DNA of 64,000 nt, from positions 3,996,724-4,060,723 of the forward strand of contig NZ_DF967972.1 of the NCBI RefSeq assembly GCF_001050235.1, read 5' to 3'. The stretch's first letter is position 1. The number at the start of each line of letters is the position of its first letter. Below, one piece after another: positions 9,194-18,062 of the stretch. Below the pieces are notes generated by a model. That model was not told the DNA's origin, did not search any database, and saw nothing but the letters and a program-made list of their open reading frames with translations. This DNA comes from Longilinea arvoryzae (lineage in GTDB: Bacteria; Chloroflexota; Anaerolineae; Anaerolineales; Anaerolineaceae). A program made the translations under genes and the position numbers.

Positions 9194-9357
9194 TCATTGA
9201 CCGACCCGAGGCGGCTTACTTGAATTATACAAAAGAAACGACTTCGAGAAGGCGAATCGGGGTCGGGAAATTTCTTATTATTGAGGTTTTACCATCCGTC
9301 GGTTATCAATCCACCGAGAAGAAAACAAGTTCGATCGATCACCCCCATCCAATACCG

Positions 9358-9396
9358 CGGATGCCCTTCTCATACCAAGTATGATCCGGGCATCCG
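9358..9396. repeat. Nested perfect hairpin downstream of the aldo/keto reductase gene
   Basis: Outer arms CGGATGCCC (9358-9366) and GGGCATCCG (9388-9396), inner arms CATAC (9371-9375) and GTATG (9379-9383) with loop CAA. Both stems pair fully and are separated by symmetrical TTCT/ATCC internal loops. It lies 36 bases after the AKR stop and about 160 bases upstream of the hybrid-kinase start. There is no T-run, so it is not a classical intrinsic terminator; mRNA 3' end protection is possible. Confidence 0.6.
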
Positions 9397-9431
9397 AGGC
9401 TCATCGAAAAAACGCCGTCTGGTTGGGCGAA

Positions 9432-10409
9432 TTACGAAAAACCGAGCACCGGGTGGGGCTGGTAGGCTTCTTCCAGATGCCGGATCTCATCCGGGATGAG
9501 TTGGACAGCAAGGGACGCCACGGCGTCCTCCAGGTGATGCGGCTTGGTCGCCCCAACGATGGGGGCAGTGATCACCGGCTTGGTGAGCATCCAGGCCAGG
9601 GCCACCTGCGCCATCGGTATCCCGCGGGCCTCCGCCACATCGCTGACGCGCTGCGCGGTTTTCAAATCCTCATCCGAGTACATATTCTTGCCAAAGGCAT
9701 CCGTCTGCGAGCGCAGCGTTTCATTCCTTTCCTTCGACGGCTTGCGGGTAAGCAGACCGCGCGCCAGCGGCGACCAGGGAATCACACCGATCTTCTGGTC
9801 CTGGCAAAGCGGCAGCATTTCGCGTTCCTCCTCCCGGTAAGCCAGGTTGTAATGGGGTTGCATGGAGACGAAGCGCGTCCAACCGTGCAGATCCGCCGTG
9901 TACAGGGCTTTGGCAAACTGCCAGGCGTACATCGACGACGCGCCGATATAACGGGCCTTGCCGGCCCGGACCACATCGTTCAGGGCTTCCAGGGTTTCTT
10001 CGATCGGGGTTTCATAGTCCCAGCGGTGGATCTGGTACAGATCGACGTAATCCGTGCCCAGACGTTTGAGGCTGGCATCGATCGCGCTGAGGATATGTTT
10101 GCGGGAAAGTCCACGCTCGTTCGGCCCGGGTCCCATATCCATAAAAACCTTGGTGGTGATCACCACTTCATCCCTGGAGGCAAAGTCCCGCAGGGCTTTA
10201 CCCACCACCTCTTCGCTCGCCCCGTGCGAATAAATATCGGCAATGTCGAAGAAGTTGATGCCCAGTTCCAGCGCGCGCCGGATAAACGGGCGGCTGGCCT
10301 CTTCATCCAAAGCCCACGGCCAGCGATCGGTCGACCGCCCGTAGCTCATGCAACCCAGGCAAATGCGCGATACTTTCAAACCGGTGGATCCCAATCGAAT
10401 GTATTCCAT
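9432..10409 (-). CDS. Aldo/keto reductase (AKR, YajO/YhdN-like)
   Basis: 325-residue (alpha/beta)8 NADPH-dependent reductase of aldehydes and ketones, cytoplasmic. Start ATG 10409 is chosen because AAGGAG lies 8 bases upstream and MEYIRLGSTGLKVSRICLG is the standard family opening; a longer frame to 10442 has no RBS. Catalytic tetrad visible: D55, Y60, K87, H128. The cofactor loop is present near the end (PIVGATKPHHLEDAVASL). It stands alone on the minus strand. The physiological substrate is not evident. Confidence 0.9.
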   Translation of the reverse strand: MEYIRLGSTGLKVSRICLGCMSYGRSTDRWPWALDEEASRPFIRRALELGINFFDIADIYSHGASEEVVGKALRDFASRDEVVITTKVFMDMGPGPNERGLSRKHILSAIDASLKRLGTDYVDLYQIHRWDYETPIEETLEALNDVVRAGKARYIGASSMYAWQFAKALYTADLHGWTRFVSMQPHYNLAYREEEREMLPLCQDQKIGVIPWSPLARGLLTRKPSKERNETLRSQTDAFGKNMYSDEDLKTAQRVSDVAEARGIPMAQVALAWMLTKPVITAPIVGATKPHHLEDAVASLAVQLIPDEIRHLEEAYQPHPVLGFS

Positions 10410-10580
10410 TGTTCTTTCTCCTTTCTGTACCCAATCCTGCACGCGTTGCTAAAGCTCGAGACCAGTCCGATTTTTCGGTTCATCGGGGTGCCGGTCTGTG
10501 TATGGATTAATCTTCGATGGAGCTGATCGATCACAATGCGGTCATCGGGCTTCCATTGGGCGAGGTTTATTCCGGATCGT

Positions 10581-11654
10581 TCAATCGATATCGATCCGCT
10601 CGTACTTGCGGCTTCCCAGGCCGATCTCTTCGGCGTGTTCCAGGGTATGGATCGCGTGGCGAGATTCCATGCGCTCGATCAAATCCTTGCCATCCGGAGC
10701 CGCATAGACCAGGTCCACGCAGGCCTGATCCAGTGCGACCGGATCCAGCGAAGCCAGGATGCCGATATCCTTCATCGTCGGATCGGCCGGATGGCTGTCA
10801 CAATCACAGTCCACCGAAAGATGGTTCATCACGTCGATGTACAGGATGTTTCCGCCCTTGGAATCGGCCACGCCCTTGGCGGCTTCCGCCATGGATTCCA
10901 GAAAGTCATCCTGAGGGGTGTTGAGGCCGTATCCGGTTGTTTCTTTGCCGGCGCTGTGGATGAGGCTCTTCCCCATCGACGAGGCAATCCCGATGGACAT
11001 ATTCTTGATGACGCCGCCGAAACCGCCCATGGCATGGCCTTTGAAGTGCGCCAGGTTGACCACGGAATCATAGTTGGCAAAATGCGAACCAACCACATCT
11101 TCCTTGAGGTGGCGGCCGCCGGCGATCGGAAGATTCAGGGTTCCTTCTGCATCCATGATGTCGACCGATGCTATAGCCGTGAAGCCGTGCTCTTCCATCA
11201 CGCGCAGATGCGACGTCGTGTCGGCGCGCCCGCCGCCGTAAGCAGTATTGCATTCCACGATCGTGCCATTCACTTCGCTCACCAGCGGCGCGATCAAATC
11301 GGGCGATAGATAATAATGTCCGCCCGGTTCACCGCTGGAAATCTTGACGGCAACTTTTCCTTCGGGCTTGCGGCCCAGAGTTGCGTAGATCTTCATCAGT
11401 CCGTCCGCGCTGATGCTTTTCGTCATAAAAACTATTGACATGCTCTGACTTTCCATGGTTGGTTTGGTTTCTTGAGGAATTTGGGTTGGCGGGGTTGTCG
11501 TGGGATCCGGAAGCTGCGTGGCAGTTGGCGATGGCGTTGCGGTCCGGGCGACACCCCCGGGCAATCCGGTAACTTTCTGACAGGCAGCCAGAAAGGCAGC
11601 CGCTGTCATGGCCATCCAGCGGATTGCTTCCCGACGGGAGATATTCTTACTCAT
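10581..11654 (-). CDS. DUF362 domain lipoprotein with twin-arginine signal
   Basis: 357 residues. The N-terminus SRREAIRWMAM carries Arg7-Arg8 and a lipobox LAAC (Cys25), suggesting Tat export and lipid anchoring, followed by a Thr/Pro linker to about residue 68. The rest is a DUF362 domain (AVKISSGEPGGHYYLSPDLI.., FKGHAMGGFGGVIKNMSIG). The C-terminal ferredoxin-like cluster module found in many DUF362 proteins is absent; only scattered cysteines (VDCDCDSH) are seen. Its ATG overlaps the end of merR by 8 bases, so the two are co-translated from the first MerR-type promoter. Function unknown; a role with redox cofactors is only inferred from context. Confidence 0.82.
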   Translation of the reverse strand: MSKNISRREAIRWMAMTAAAFLAACQKVTGLPGGVARTATPSPTATQLPDPTTTPPTQIPQETKPTMESQSMSIVFMTKSISADGLMKIYATLGRKPEGKVAVKISSGEPGGHYYLSPDLIAPLVSEVNGTIVECNTAYGGGRADTTSHLRVMEEHGFTAIASVDIMDAEGTLNLPIAGGRHLKEDVVGSHFANYDSVVNLAHFKGHAMGGFGGVIKNMSIGIASSMGKSLIHSAGKETTGYGLNTPQDDFLESMAEAAKGVADSKGGNILYIDVMNHLSVDCDCDSHPADPTMKDIGILASLDPVALDQACVDLVYAAPDGKDLIERMESRHAIHTLEHAEEIGLGSRKYERIDID

Positions 11655-12042
11655 CGGCGCTTTCTTTCGAAATCATTTTCTTCTCTTTTTTCAGAATAAT
11701 ATCCTCGTACACGCTGATCTTGTGGTTCAAAATGTCCAGCGTTTTTTGCATTTCCTGCATTCTGGTCACGAGCAGATCGCGCTGCTCGTTCAGGATATCT
11801 TTTCTGGCTGCGATGGTCGGGTCGCCCTGTTGAACCAGGCCGACATACTCGATCAATGCTTCGATCGGAAGCCCCGCGCTTCGCATGCACTTGATAAAAC
11901 TCACCCAGGTCAAATCGTTTTCACGGTATTCCCGGATGCCGCTTTCATTTCGGTTGACGGTTGGAATCAGCCCGACCCGTTCGTAATAACGCAACGTATC
12001 CGTGGAAATGCCATATTTTTCACTGACTTCTGCGATTTTCAC
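11647..12042 (-). CDS. MerR family transcriptional regulator (short, AdhR/NmlR-like)
   Basis: 131 residues starting at GTG 12042 with RBS GAGGTGAGCT. Winged helix at 1-70 (KIAEVSEKYGISTDTLRYYERVGLI) then a long dimerisation coiled coil (about 76-118) and a short charged tail. No metal-binding cysteine pair is present; the single Cys52 (FIKCMRSAGL) falls where thiol- or aldehyde-responsive members may sense electrophiles. Three promoters with the same 20-bp dyad in a 19-bp spacer lie upstream of this gene and of two neighbouring units, so it is very probably their twisting activator and its own regulator. Confidence 0.92.
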   Translation of the reverse strand: MKIAEVSEKYGISTDTLRYYERVGLIPTVNRNESGIREYRENDLTWVSFIKCMRSAGLPIEALIEYVGLVQQGDPTIAARKDILNEQRDLLVTRMQEMQKTLDILNHKISVYEDIILKKEKKMISKESADE

Positions 12043-12060
12043 AGCTCACCTCTATCCAAC

Positions 12061-12091
12061 AGTCTAGCACATGGAGTGGACTCCAGGTCAA
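12061..12091 (-). promoter_or_regulatory. MerR-type promoter P1 (merR-DUF362)
   Basis: On the minus strand: -35 TTGACC (12091-12086), a 19-bp spacer, -10 TAGACT (12066-12061). The spacer overlaps the dyad at 12069-12088, ACATGGAGT-GG-ACTCCAGGT, two arms of 9 with one mismatch. A 19-bp spacer with a central dyad is the signature of MerR activators. Transcription would start about 12 bases before the GTG start at 12042. Confidence 0.85.
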
Positions 12092-12105
12092 GGGTTGTGG
12101 ACTGT

Positions 12106-12642
12106 TTAGACGTTTTTGCCCATTTCGTAAGCCTGCTGCATGGCAGGGCTCCCTTTGATTTCACCCTTTTTCCACGCGCCGCTCCCATAGATGACGCCTT
12201 TTTCGACCGCACCGCCCAGGCAATCGGTGAAACCGCGCAAACCGTCGATCGTGCGTACCAATGCCTGCTGCTCACCATCCGCGGCCGTGGCAATGAAATA
12301 GAATTCTTTGTCTTTGATCTCCGTGTAGCGCGGAACCGTCCGGTCGATCAGCATCTTCATCTGCGCGTTCATGGTGTAGAAGTACACCGGCGTCGCCATG
12401 ACGATGACATCCGCCGCGATCATCTTCTCCAGGATTCCGGCCATATCGTCTTTCAGCACACACGCATGATTCTTATAACAGGCCTCACAGGCAATGCATG
12501 GGCTGATCTTTTGGTCGCGCACGAAAATCTTTTCGGCCGGGTTTCCGGCTTCCTGCGCGCCTTTGATAAACTGGTCGCATAACAAATCGGAGTTGCCACC
12601 CTTTCTGGGGCTGGCGGATAATACCAATACTTTCTTGCTCAT
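12106..12642 (-). CDS. Flavodoxin-fold NADPH-dependent FMN reductase / iron-sulfur flavoprotein family
   Basis: 178 residues. FMN-phosphate loop at the N-terminus (SASPRKGGNSD), the PVYFYTMNAQMKMLIDR stretch typical of the family, and a compact cysteine set CIACEACYKNHACV near residues 49-62, as in iron-sulfur flavoproteins. It would move electrons between NAD(P)H or ferredoxin and FMN-bound acceptors such as quinones. Single-gene unit: the second MerR-type promoter lies directly upstream and P1 directly downstream. Confidence 0.87.
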   Translation of the reverse strand: MSKKVLVLSASPRKGGNSDLLCDQFIKGAQEAGNPAEKIFVRDQKISPCIACEACYKNHACVLKDDMAGILEKMIAADVIVMATPVYFYTMNAQMKMLIDRTVPRYTEIKDKEFYFIATAADGEQQALVRTIDGLRGFTDCLGGAVEKGVIYGSGAWKKGEIKGSPAMQQAYEMGKNV

Positions 12643-12673
12643 TTTAATCCTCTGGTTTATTGTTTCTTAACCA

Positions 12674-12704
12674 AGCTTACTACCTGGAGTGAACTCCAGG
12701 TCAA
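12674..12704 (-). promoter_or_regulatory. MerR-type promoter P2 (FMN reductase)
   Basis: Minus strand: -35 TTGACC (12704-12699), 19-bp spacer, -10 TAAGCT (12679-12674). The operator at 12682-12701 is a perfect 20-bp dyad, ACCTGGAGTGAACTCCAGGT on the plus strand (arms of 9, centre GA). The gene start at 12642 is about 25 bases beyond the expected transcription start. Confidence 0.85.
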
Positions 12705-12779
12705 GGGTTTCCCGGAAAATGGATCGTTCAAGGATGGGTGGACGCACAGATTCGCCCCTTCCTTTCCCAACCGGAGGGG

Positions 12780-13274
12780 TCAACCGCCCATCCCCGTCTG
12801 GCGCAGCCAATCGGCAATCTCCACCCGGGCGGCATGGACGTGAGAGCCGCGTACGGCGAAGCCTTTCAGGACCGTTGCCCCCGGGCAGAGCTTCTGGATG
12901 TCACTCTCGCTGCGTCCCATGCCGCTGCCTTCATGTGTGCAGAACGGCAGGATCCTCTTGCCGGAAAAATCAGATTGCCCCAAAAAGGTGAAAACGGCCA
13001 TCGGCATGGTTCCCCACCAATTCGGGAAACCGAGGAAAATCACATCATAAGCAACCAGGTTTTCCACTTTTGCGGTCAACTCTGGACGGCGGTTGGCGGT
13101 CTGTTCCCGCCTGGCTACATCGACAACCGTGTTGTAATCCCGCGCATACGGATCGATGGTCGCGATTTCGAACAGATCGCCGCCAACGTTCTTGCGAATT
13201 TCCTCCGCGATGGTCCGCGTATTGCCGGAGTGTGAAAAATAAGCGATGAGAATTTTTGATTTCTCTGAGTTCAT
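12780..13274 (-). CDS. Flavodoxin
   Basis: 164-residue FMN-binding electron carrier. Phosphate loop SHSGNTRTIAEEI (about residues 14-26), second FMN loop FPNWWGTMPMAV with the isoalloxazine-stacking tryptophans, and THEGSGMGRSESD. It is the last gene of the AKR-cupin-flavodoxin unit under the third MerR-type promoter. In related clusters such flavodoxins accompany aldo/keto reductases and cupins. ATG 13274 is 40 bases after the cupin stop. Confidence 0.9.
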   Translation of the reverse strand: MNSEKSKILIAYFSHSGNTRTIAEEIRKNVGGDLFEIATIDPYARDYNTVVDVARREQTANRRPELTAKVENLVAYDVIFLGFPNWWGTMPMAVFTFLGQSDFSGKRILPFCTHEGSGMGRSESDIQKLCPGATVLKGFAVRGSHVHAARVEIADWLRQTGMGG

Positions 13275-13314
13275 TTCGATTCACCATTTTTTCCAAACAG
13301 ACAAACGGTCCGTT

Positions 13315-13731
13315 TTATTTCAAGTTCCTATAATCAGCATCGGGAAGGGGCTCCAGCCATTCAGCGCCGCCTTTTAGCGGATTGGTGCCGATGGCCAGGT
13401 GCGTAAACCAGCTATCCGGGGCCGCTCCGTGCCAGTGTTTCACATCCGGTTGGATTTTCACCACGTCCCCCGCGTGCAGTTCTCTGGCCGGCTGGCCTTC
13501 CCCCTGGTAATAGCCCCTGCCCCCGGTCACCAGCAGAATCTGGCCGCCCGGATGCCTGTGCCAGTTGTTTCGGGCCCCCGGCTCGAAGGTCACGTTCCAA
13601 ACCATGCAATTGAAGGTGCCGGCGTCCGAAATCAAGGTCTCGGCCCAGGCAGCGCCCACAAAGTGGTCTTGATCGGCTTTGGCCCCTTTCGGGAAGATAA
13701 TGCTTTCATGGAGTTCATTCGACTGATTCAT
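13315..13731 (-). CDS. Cupin domain protein
   Basis: 138-residue single-domain cupin with the two conserved motifs: GARNNWHRHPGGQILLVTGG (metal ligands His-x-His and later residues) and VKIQPDVKHWHGAAPDSWFTHLAI. RBS GGAG stands 8 bases before ATG 13731. It sits between an aldo/keto reductase (19 bases upstream) and a flavodoxin. Cupins in this setting are often annotated with carboxymuconolactone decarboxylase-type proteins, but the reaction is not known. Confidence 0.88.
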   Translation of the reverse strand: MNQSNELHESIIFPKGAKADQDHFVGAAWAETLISDAGTFNCMVWNVTFEPGARNNWHRHPGGQILLVTGGRGYYQGEGQPARELHAGDVVKIQPDVKHWHGAAPDSWFTHLAIGTNPLKGGAEWLEPLPDADYRNLK

Positions 13732-13750
13732 CGTTTATTCTCCGTGTTTC

Positions 13751-14824
<1,074 letters not shown>

Positions 14825-14900
14825 TTACATTCACAGCGATAATGACAGCGGATAGCAATTGTGCCAGAATTCTATCCAACGGATTGGGGATGAACGAGTC

Positions 14901-15803
14901 ATGCGCAATCTGAAGCTGTCATTGTTGCGGGTATTGGTCAACCAGGTCTACGGAAAGATCGTAGGCCGGACGCCGGACGTAAAAAATGTGGCGACGGTTC
15001 CGGACGTTGCCTATGTCGAGGATGGCCTGGATTGGCATAAGCTGGACGTCTATTCGCCCGTTTCACATCCTGAAACACTACCCGCCGTGATCTACATTCA
15101 TGGCGGCGGCTGGTCGATCGCCGACAAGAGACAATTCCGGCACTTTTGCCAGGCCATCGCAGCTGGCGGTTACGTGGTCTTCAATGTCAACTACCGCCTG
15201 GCACCGGATTATTCGCACCCGGCCCAGTTGGCGGATGTCCTTTCAGCCATGGCATGGGTCAAGTCGCATGCCCGGCGATACGCCGCGAATCCTGCCGAAG
15301 TGTTTCTGGGCGGAGATTCCGCCGGAGCGCATCTGGCCGCGCTGGCTGCCTGTGTTTGTACAAACCCGGACCTGGAAGATTTCTACCGGATACCGGCGCC
15401 CTTTACTGAGAAAGAGATCCGGGGCTGCATCTTGTTTTGCGGCACTTACGATCTGCGCACCAGCCTCAACACTTCCTTCCCGCTGATCCGGGATTTTGTA
15501 CAGGCACTCCTCGGGACGCGCGACCTCGAACAGGTTCCCGATCTGGACCGGCTCGCGCCGACGAAGAACATCACGCCTCGCTTTCCACCCTGTCTCGTTT
15601 CGGATTCGGTGAAGGATGCGTTGATCGGTGAAAGCCGGACTCTGATCCGGCTGTTGGATCAAAACGGCGTGAAACACAGCGATTTATTGTTCGAGGACGT
15701 TGGCAGGGCGTCCGCTCACGATTATCAGATCGAGTCGGACAAGCCCATCTTCGATCGCTGCATCAAGGAGTGCCTGGCATTTTTGGCGGAAGATCGATCC
15801 TAA
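14901..15803 (+). CDS. Alpha/beta hydrolase (HSL-type esterase/carboxylesterase)
   Basis: 300-residue cytoplasmic esterase of the hormone-sensitive-lipase group. Oxyanion motif HGGGW at residues 67-71; nucleophile S140 in GDSAGAH; a likely acid and base follow in VSDSVKDALIGESR and GRASAHDYQ. ATG 14901 is preferred (GGGGATGAACGAG upstream); ATG 14859 in frame is an alternative that adds 14 residues. It is divergent from the MerR regulon and followed by a clear terminator. Natural substrate unknown. Confidence 0.88.
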   Translation: MRNLKLSLLRVLVNQVYGKIVGRTPDVKNVATVPDVAYVEDGLDWHKLDVYSPVSHPETLPAVIYIHGGGWSIADKRQFRHFCQAIAAGGYVVFNVNYRLAPDYSHPAQLADVLSAMAWVKSHARRYAANPAEVFLGGDSAGAHLAALAACVCTNPDLEDFYRIPAPFTEKEIRGCILFCGTYDLRTSLNTSFPLIRDFVQALLGTRDLEQVPDLDRLAPTKNITPRFPPCLVSDSVKDALIGESRTLIRLLDQNGVKHSDLLFEDVGRASAHDYQIESDKPIFDRCIKECLAFLAEDRS

Positions 15804-15877
15804 AGAAGATCGCCATCAGGTGGTTCTCAGTTGCGAGGATTGGATCAAACATCGATGGGATTCGAACCACCCAAAGT

Positions 15878-15905
15878 AAAAAACGGCCTCTCGGCCGTTT
15901 TTATT
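15878..15905 (+). terminator. Intrinsic terminator after the esterase gene
   Basis: Arms AAACGGCC (15881-15888) and GGCCGTTT (15893-15900), loop TCTC, with A-run before and TTATT after. It can act on both strands and ends the esterase transcript about 75 bases past its stop. Confidence 0.88.
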
Positions 15906-16145
15906 CGTCGCGGGGGGTGGATTCGCATGCCCGAACGGCCAGTCCCGGGAACCACTACACAGGCGAATACTTCGTGATCTCTGGGTTATAAGCAAAGATC
16001 CTGCATCCGTGCCACAATGTCCTGTTCTATAGGATTTGTGCAGTGAATCTTGATTTATTCTCTGTTTCTTCGAATAATATTAATAATTGGGATATAACCT
16101 GCTCCTTTGTGTGACAAACCATAAGCGCTGAAGGCAAATTTATAT

Positions 16146-16174
16146 TTGAAGATTATCAACATTCTCTCTATAAT
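16146..16174 (+). promoter_or_regulatory. Promoter of the DUF420/radical SAM unit
   Basis: TTGAAG (16146-16151), 17-bp spacer, TATAAT (16169-16174). The expected start is near 16181, leaving a leader of about 50 bases before ATG 16231, which has RBS AGGAGA. Confidence 0.72.
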
Positions 16175-16230
16175 CAATAAATAGACACGACCACCCATCT
16201 GATGGGATATCGAAAATATCAGGAGAATCA

Positions 16231-16698
16231 ATGATTGATTTCCTTAACCGCCCCGGGTTTCTCGGGACTCATGCTTTTTTATTATCCGATATTTCGCTCA
16301 TCCTGATATTGCTGACTGCAATCTTATTCACCATTGGTCGGGGATTAATCCGGCGTAATCATGTCGAGGCACACCGATGGGTTCAAACCGTCGCCGCTAT
16401 AATAAATGCCATAGTTGTTCTCGGCGTGATGATTAATTCATTTTTTGTCCATATACTTCCCGGACTTCCGGACAAGTTTTTTGAGGGTTCTTATGGAGTC
16501 ACAACGGTTCATGCTTTTGTGGGTTTGATCGGTCTGGTCCTGGGCATATTTGTCGTTTTGAGAGGTAATCAACTGGTACCCCAAAGATTGCGGTTCAAAA
16601 ATTACAAGTGGTTTATGCGGACTTCTTACGCATTGTACATGTTGGCAACTTTACTTGGCGTAGCCGTATACATTGAAGCTTTTGTGATTGGTATTTAG
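16231..16698 (+). CDS. DUF420-like four-helix membrane protein
   Basis: 155 residues with four hydrophobic segments (about 15-37, 47-75, 85-110, 128-153) and histidines at helix ends (NHVEAHRWVQTV, FFVHILPG, TTVHAFVG), the pattern of DUF420 proteins related to haem-copper oxidase assembly membrane proteins. Here it is followed 39 bases later by a radical SAM protein rather than oxidase genes, so that role is doubtful. RBS AGGAGA. Function unknown. Confidence 0.72.
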   Translation: MIDFLNRPGFLGTHAFLLSDISLILILLTAILFTIGRGLIRRNHVEAHRWVQTVAAIINAIVVLGVMINSFFVHILPGLPDKFFEGSYGVTTVHAFVGLIGLVLGIFVVLRGNQLVPQRLRFKNYKWFMRTSYALYMLATLLGVAVYIEAFVIGI

Positions 16699-16737
16699 GT
16701 CAAATTCTCCTTAATCCGATCGATGGAGAAATCACGG

Positions 16738-18039
16738 ATGCCCCGAATAGCCTTGATTTATCCTTATTTCCGCACAAGATCAGCGAACGAAATCTTGTTC
16801 CCACCCCTCGGGGAGGCATATCTTGCCAGTCAGCTTCATGGACTCGGAATAGAAACAAGGATTTTTGATTGTACCTTCGAGACTTTCGAAATTACTCAAA
16901 AGAAACTCGAAGATTACCACCCGGATATTGTCGGCATTTACGTTATGGTGACATTGAGCCGAAATGCTTTTCGGATTGCTGAAATGGTGAGAAGGAAATT
17001 ATCGGAAAGTCTACTGGTTGCAGGTGGGCCTCTACCCACGCTCTACCCTGAACAATATTGCGATTGCTTTGATGTTGTTTTTCGAGGGGAGGTTGATATT
17101 AGTTTCCCCAGTTTTTGCAGGGATTACTTTGATCTCCACTTGATCAGAAACCAACTTGGCGAACTTCCCCTTGACACTTATGCAGGACTCTTCATCCAAA
17201 ATGAGAATTTCCGGATTAATAATCCTGTAGTCCATCACAATGAAAATGAACTTGCCTCTTTTGCACTCCCTTACCGCGATGACTTTGACCATGCTGCGTA
17301 TCAAAAAGTCTGGCAACAGCAGGATGGCTCGAAAACCACTTCTCTCATGACCACATTTGGTTGTCCCTTCGATTGTGATTTTTGTTCGCGACCTGTTTTT
17401 GGCGACCAGTTTCGCCGCAGGAATCTGGATAAGGTATTCGCCGAGATCGAGCAAATTCGATCCCTGGGCTATGACAGCCTGTGGATCGCCGATGATAACT
17501 TCACGTTGGATCAACGCTTCCTCAAAGAATTTTGTAAGCGCATGATTGGAAGCCAGATGCAATGGAGTTGTTTATCGCGGGTGACAGGTATCAATGAAGA
17601 AATAGTGGGAATCATGAAAGATGCTGGCTGCCGCAGGGTCTACCTGGGTTTGGAATCCGGTAACCAGGGCACCCTCAAATTGATGAATAAACAGACCACG
17701 CTCGAAGAAGGGCAAAATGCAGTTCACCTGTTCCATAATGGAGGCATCGAAGTTGCTGCTTTTTTCATCGTCGGTTATCCGGGTGAAACAACCGCATCCA
17801 TTGAAGACACATTTCGTTATGCCCTTGAACTCCCCATCAATCTTATCTCTTTTAATATTCCCTTCCCGTTACCTGGATCACAACTGTATGAGCATGTCAG
17901 TAAACTGGATAAGAATAAGGATTGGAACGTGGAAAACGAAGTCACCTTTGTTTATGAATCGGAATTTGACTCTGAATGGCTGCAACGGCGTATCAACCAG
18001 ACCATGCAGGCATTCGCAGAGAAGTATAAAAAGAGATAA
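16738..18039 (+). CDS. Cobalamin-binding-type radical SAM protein (BchE/HpnJ-like)
   Basis: 433 residues. N-terminal B12-binding-like Rossmann domain (about 1-130: RIALIYPYF, ILFPPLGEAYLASQL, VAGGPLPT), without a DxHxxG cobalamin-ligand motif. Radical SAM barrel from about 195 with cluster cysteines C209, C213, C216 in GCPFDCDFC, then IADDNF, YLGLESG and FFIVGYPGET. Start ATG 16738 is preferred over 16723 because GGAG lies 9 bases before it and the opening then aligns with the paralogue on the other strand. Such enzymes methylate or rearrange lipids and pigments. Partner of the convergent paralogue; substrate unknown. Confidence 0.88.
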   Translation: MPRIALIYPYFRTRSANEILFPPLGEAYLASQLHGLGIETRIFDCTFETFEITQKKLEDYHPDIVGIYVMVTLSRNAFRIAEMVRRKLSESLLVAGGPLPTLYPEQYCDCFDVVFRGEVDISFPSFCRDYFDLHLIRNQLGELPLDTYAGLFIQNENFRINNPVVHHNENELASFALPYRDDFDHAAYQKVWQQQDGSKTTSLMTTFGCPFDCDFCSRPVFGDQFRRRNLDKVFAEIEQIRSLGYDSLWIADDNFTLDQRFLKEFCKRMIGSQMQWSCLSRVTGINEEIVGIMKDAGCRRVYLGLESGNQGTLKLMNKQTTLEEGQNAVHLFHNGGIEVAAFFIVGYPGETTASIEDTFRYALELPINLISFNIPFPLPGSQLYEHVSKLDKNKDWNVENEVTFVYESEFDSEWLQRRINQTMQAFAEKYKKR

Positions 18040-18062
18040 CCCCCCTGGGGGCCAACAGAACA

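Larger units (their letters stand above)
15804..16230. other. Intergenic region between esterase and the radical SAM island
   Basis: 427 bases without a gene. It holds the terminator 15878-15905 and the promoter 16146-16174; the stretch between is AT-rich with no other structure that I can support. Confidence 0.6.

Noticed and set aside
9381-10526. 381-codon open frame opposite the aldo/keto reductase
   Set aside because: Antisense to a gene with full catalytic tetrad and RBS; composition is that of a shadow frame.
18043-18053. Terminator between the convergent radical SAM genes
   Set aside because: Only a short C-run/G-run complement with no T-run; too weak to call.
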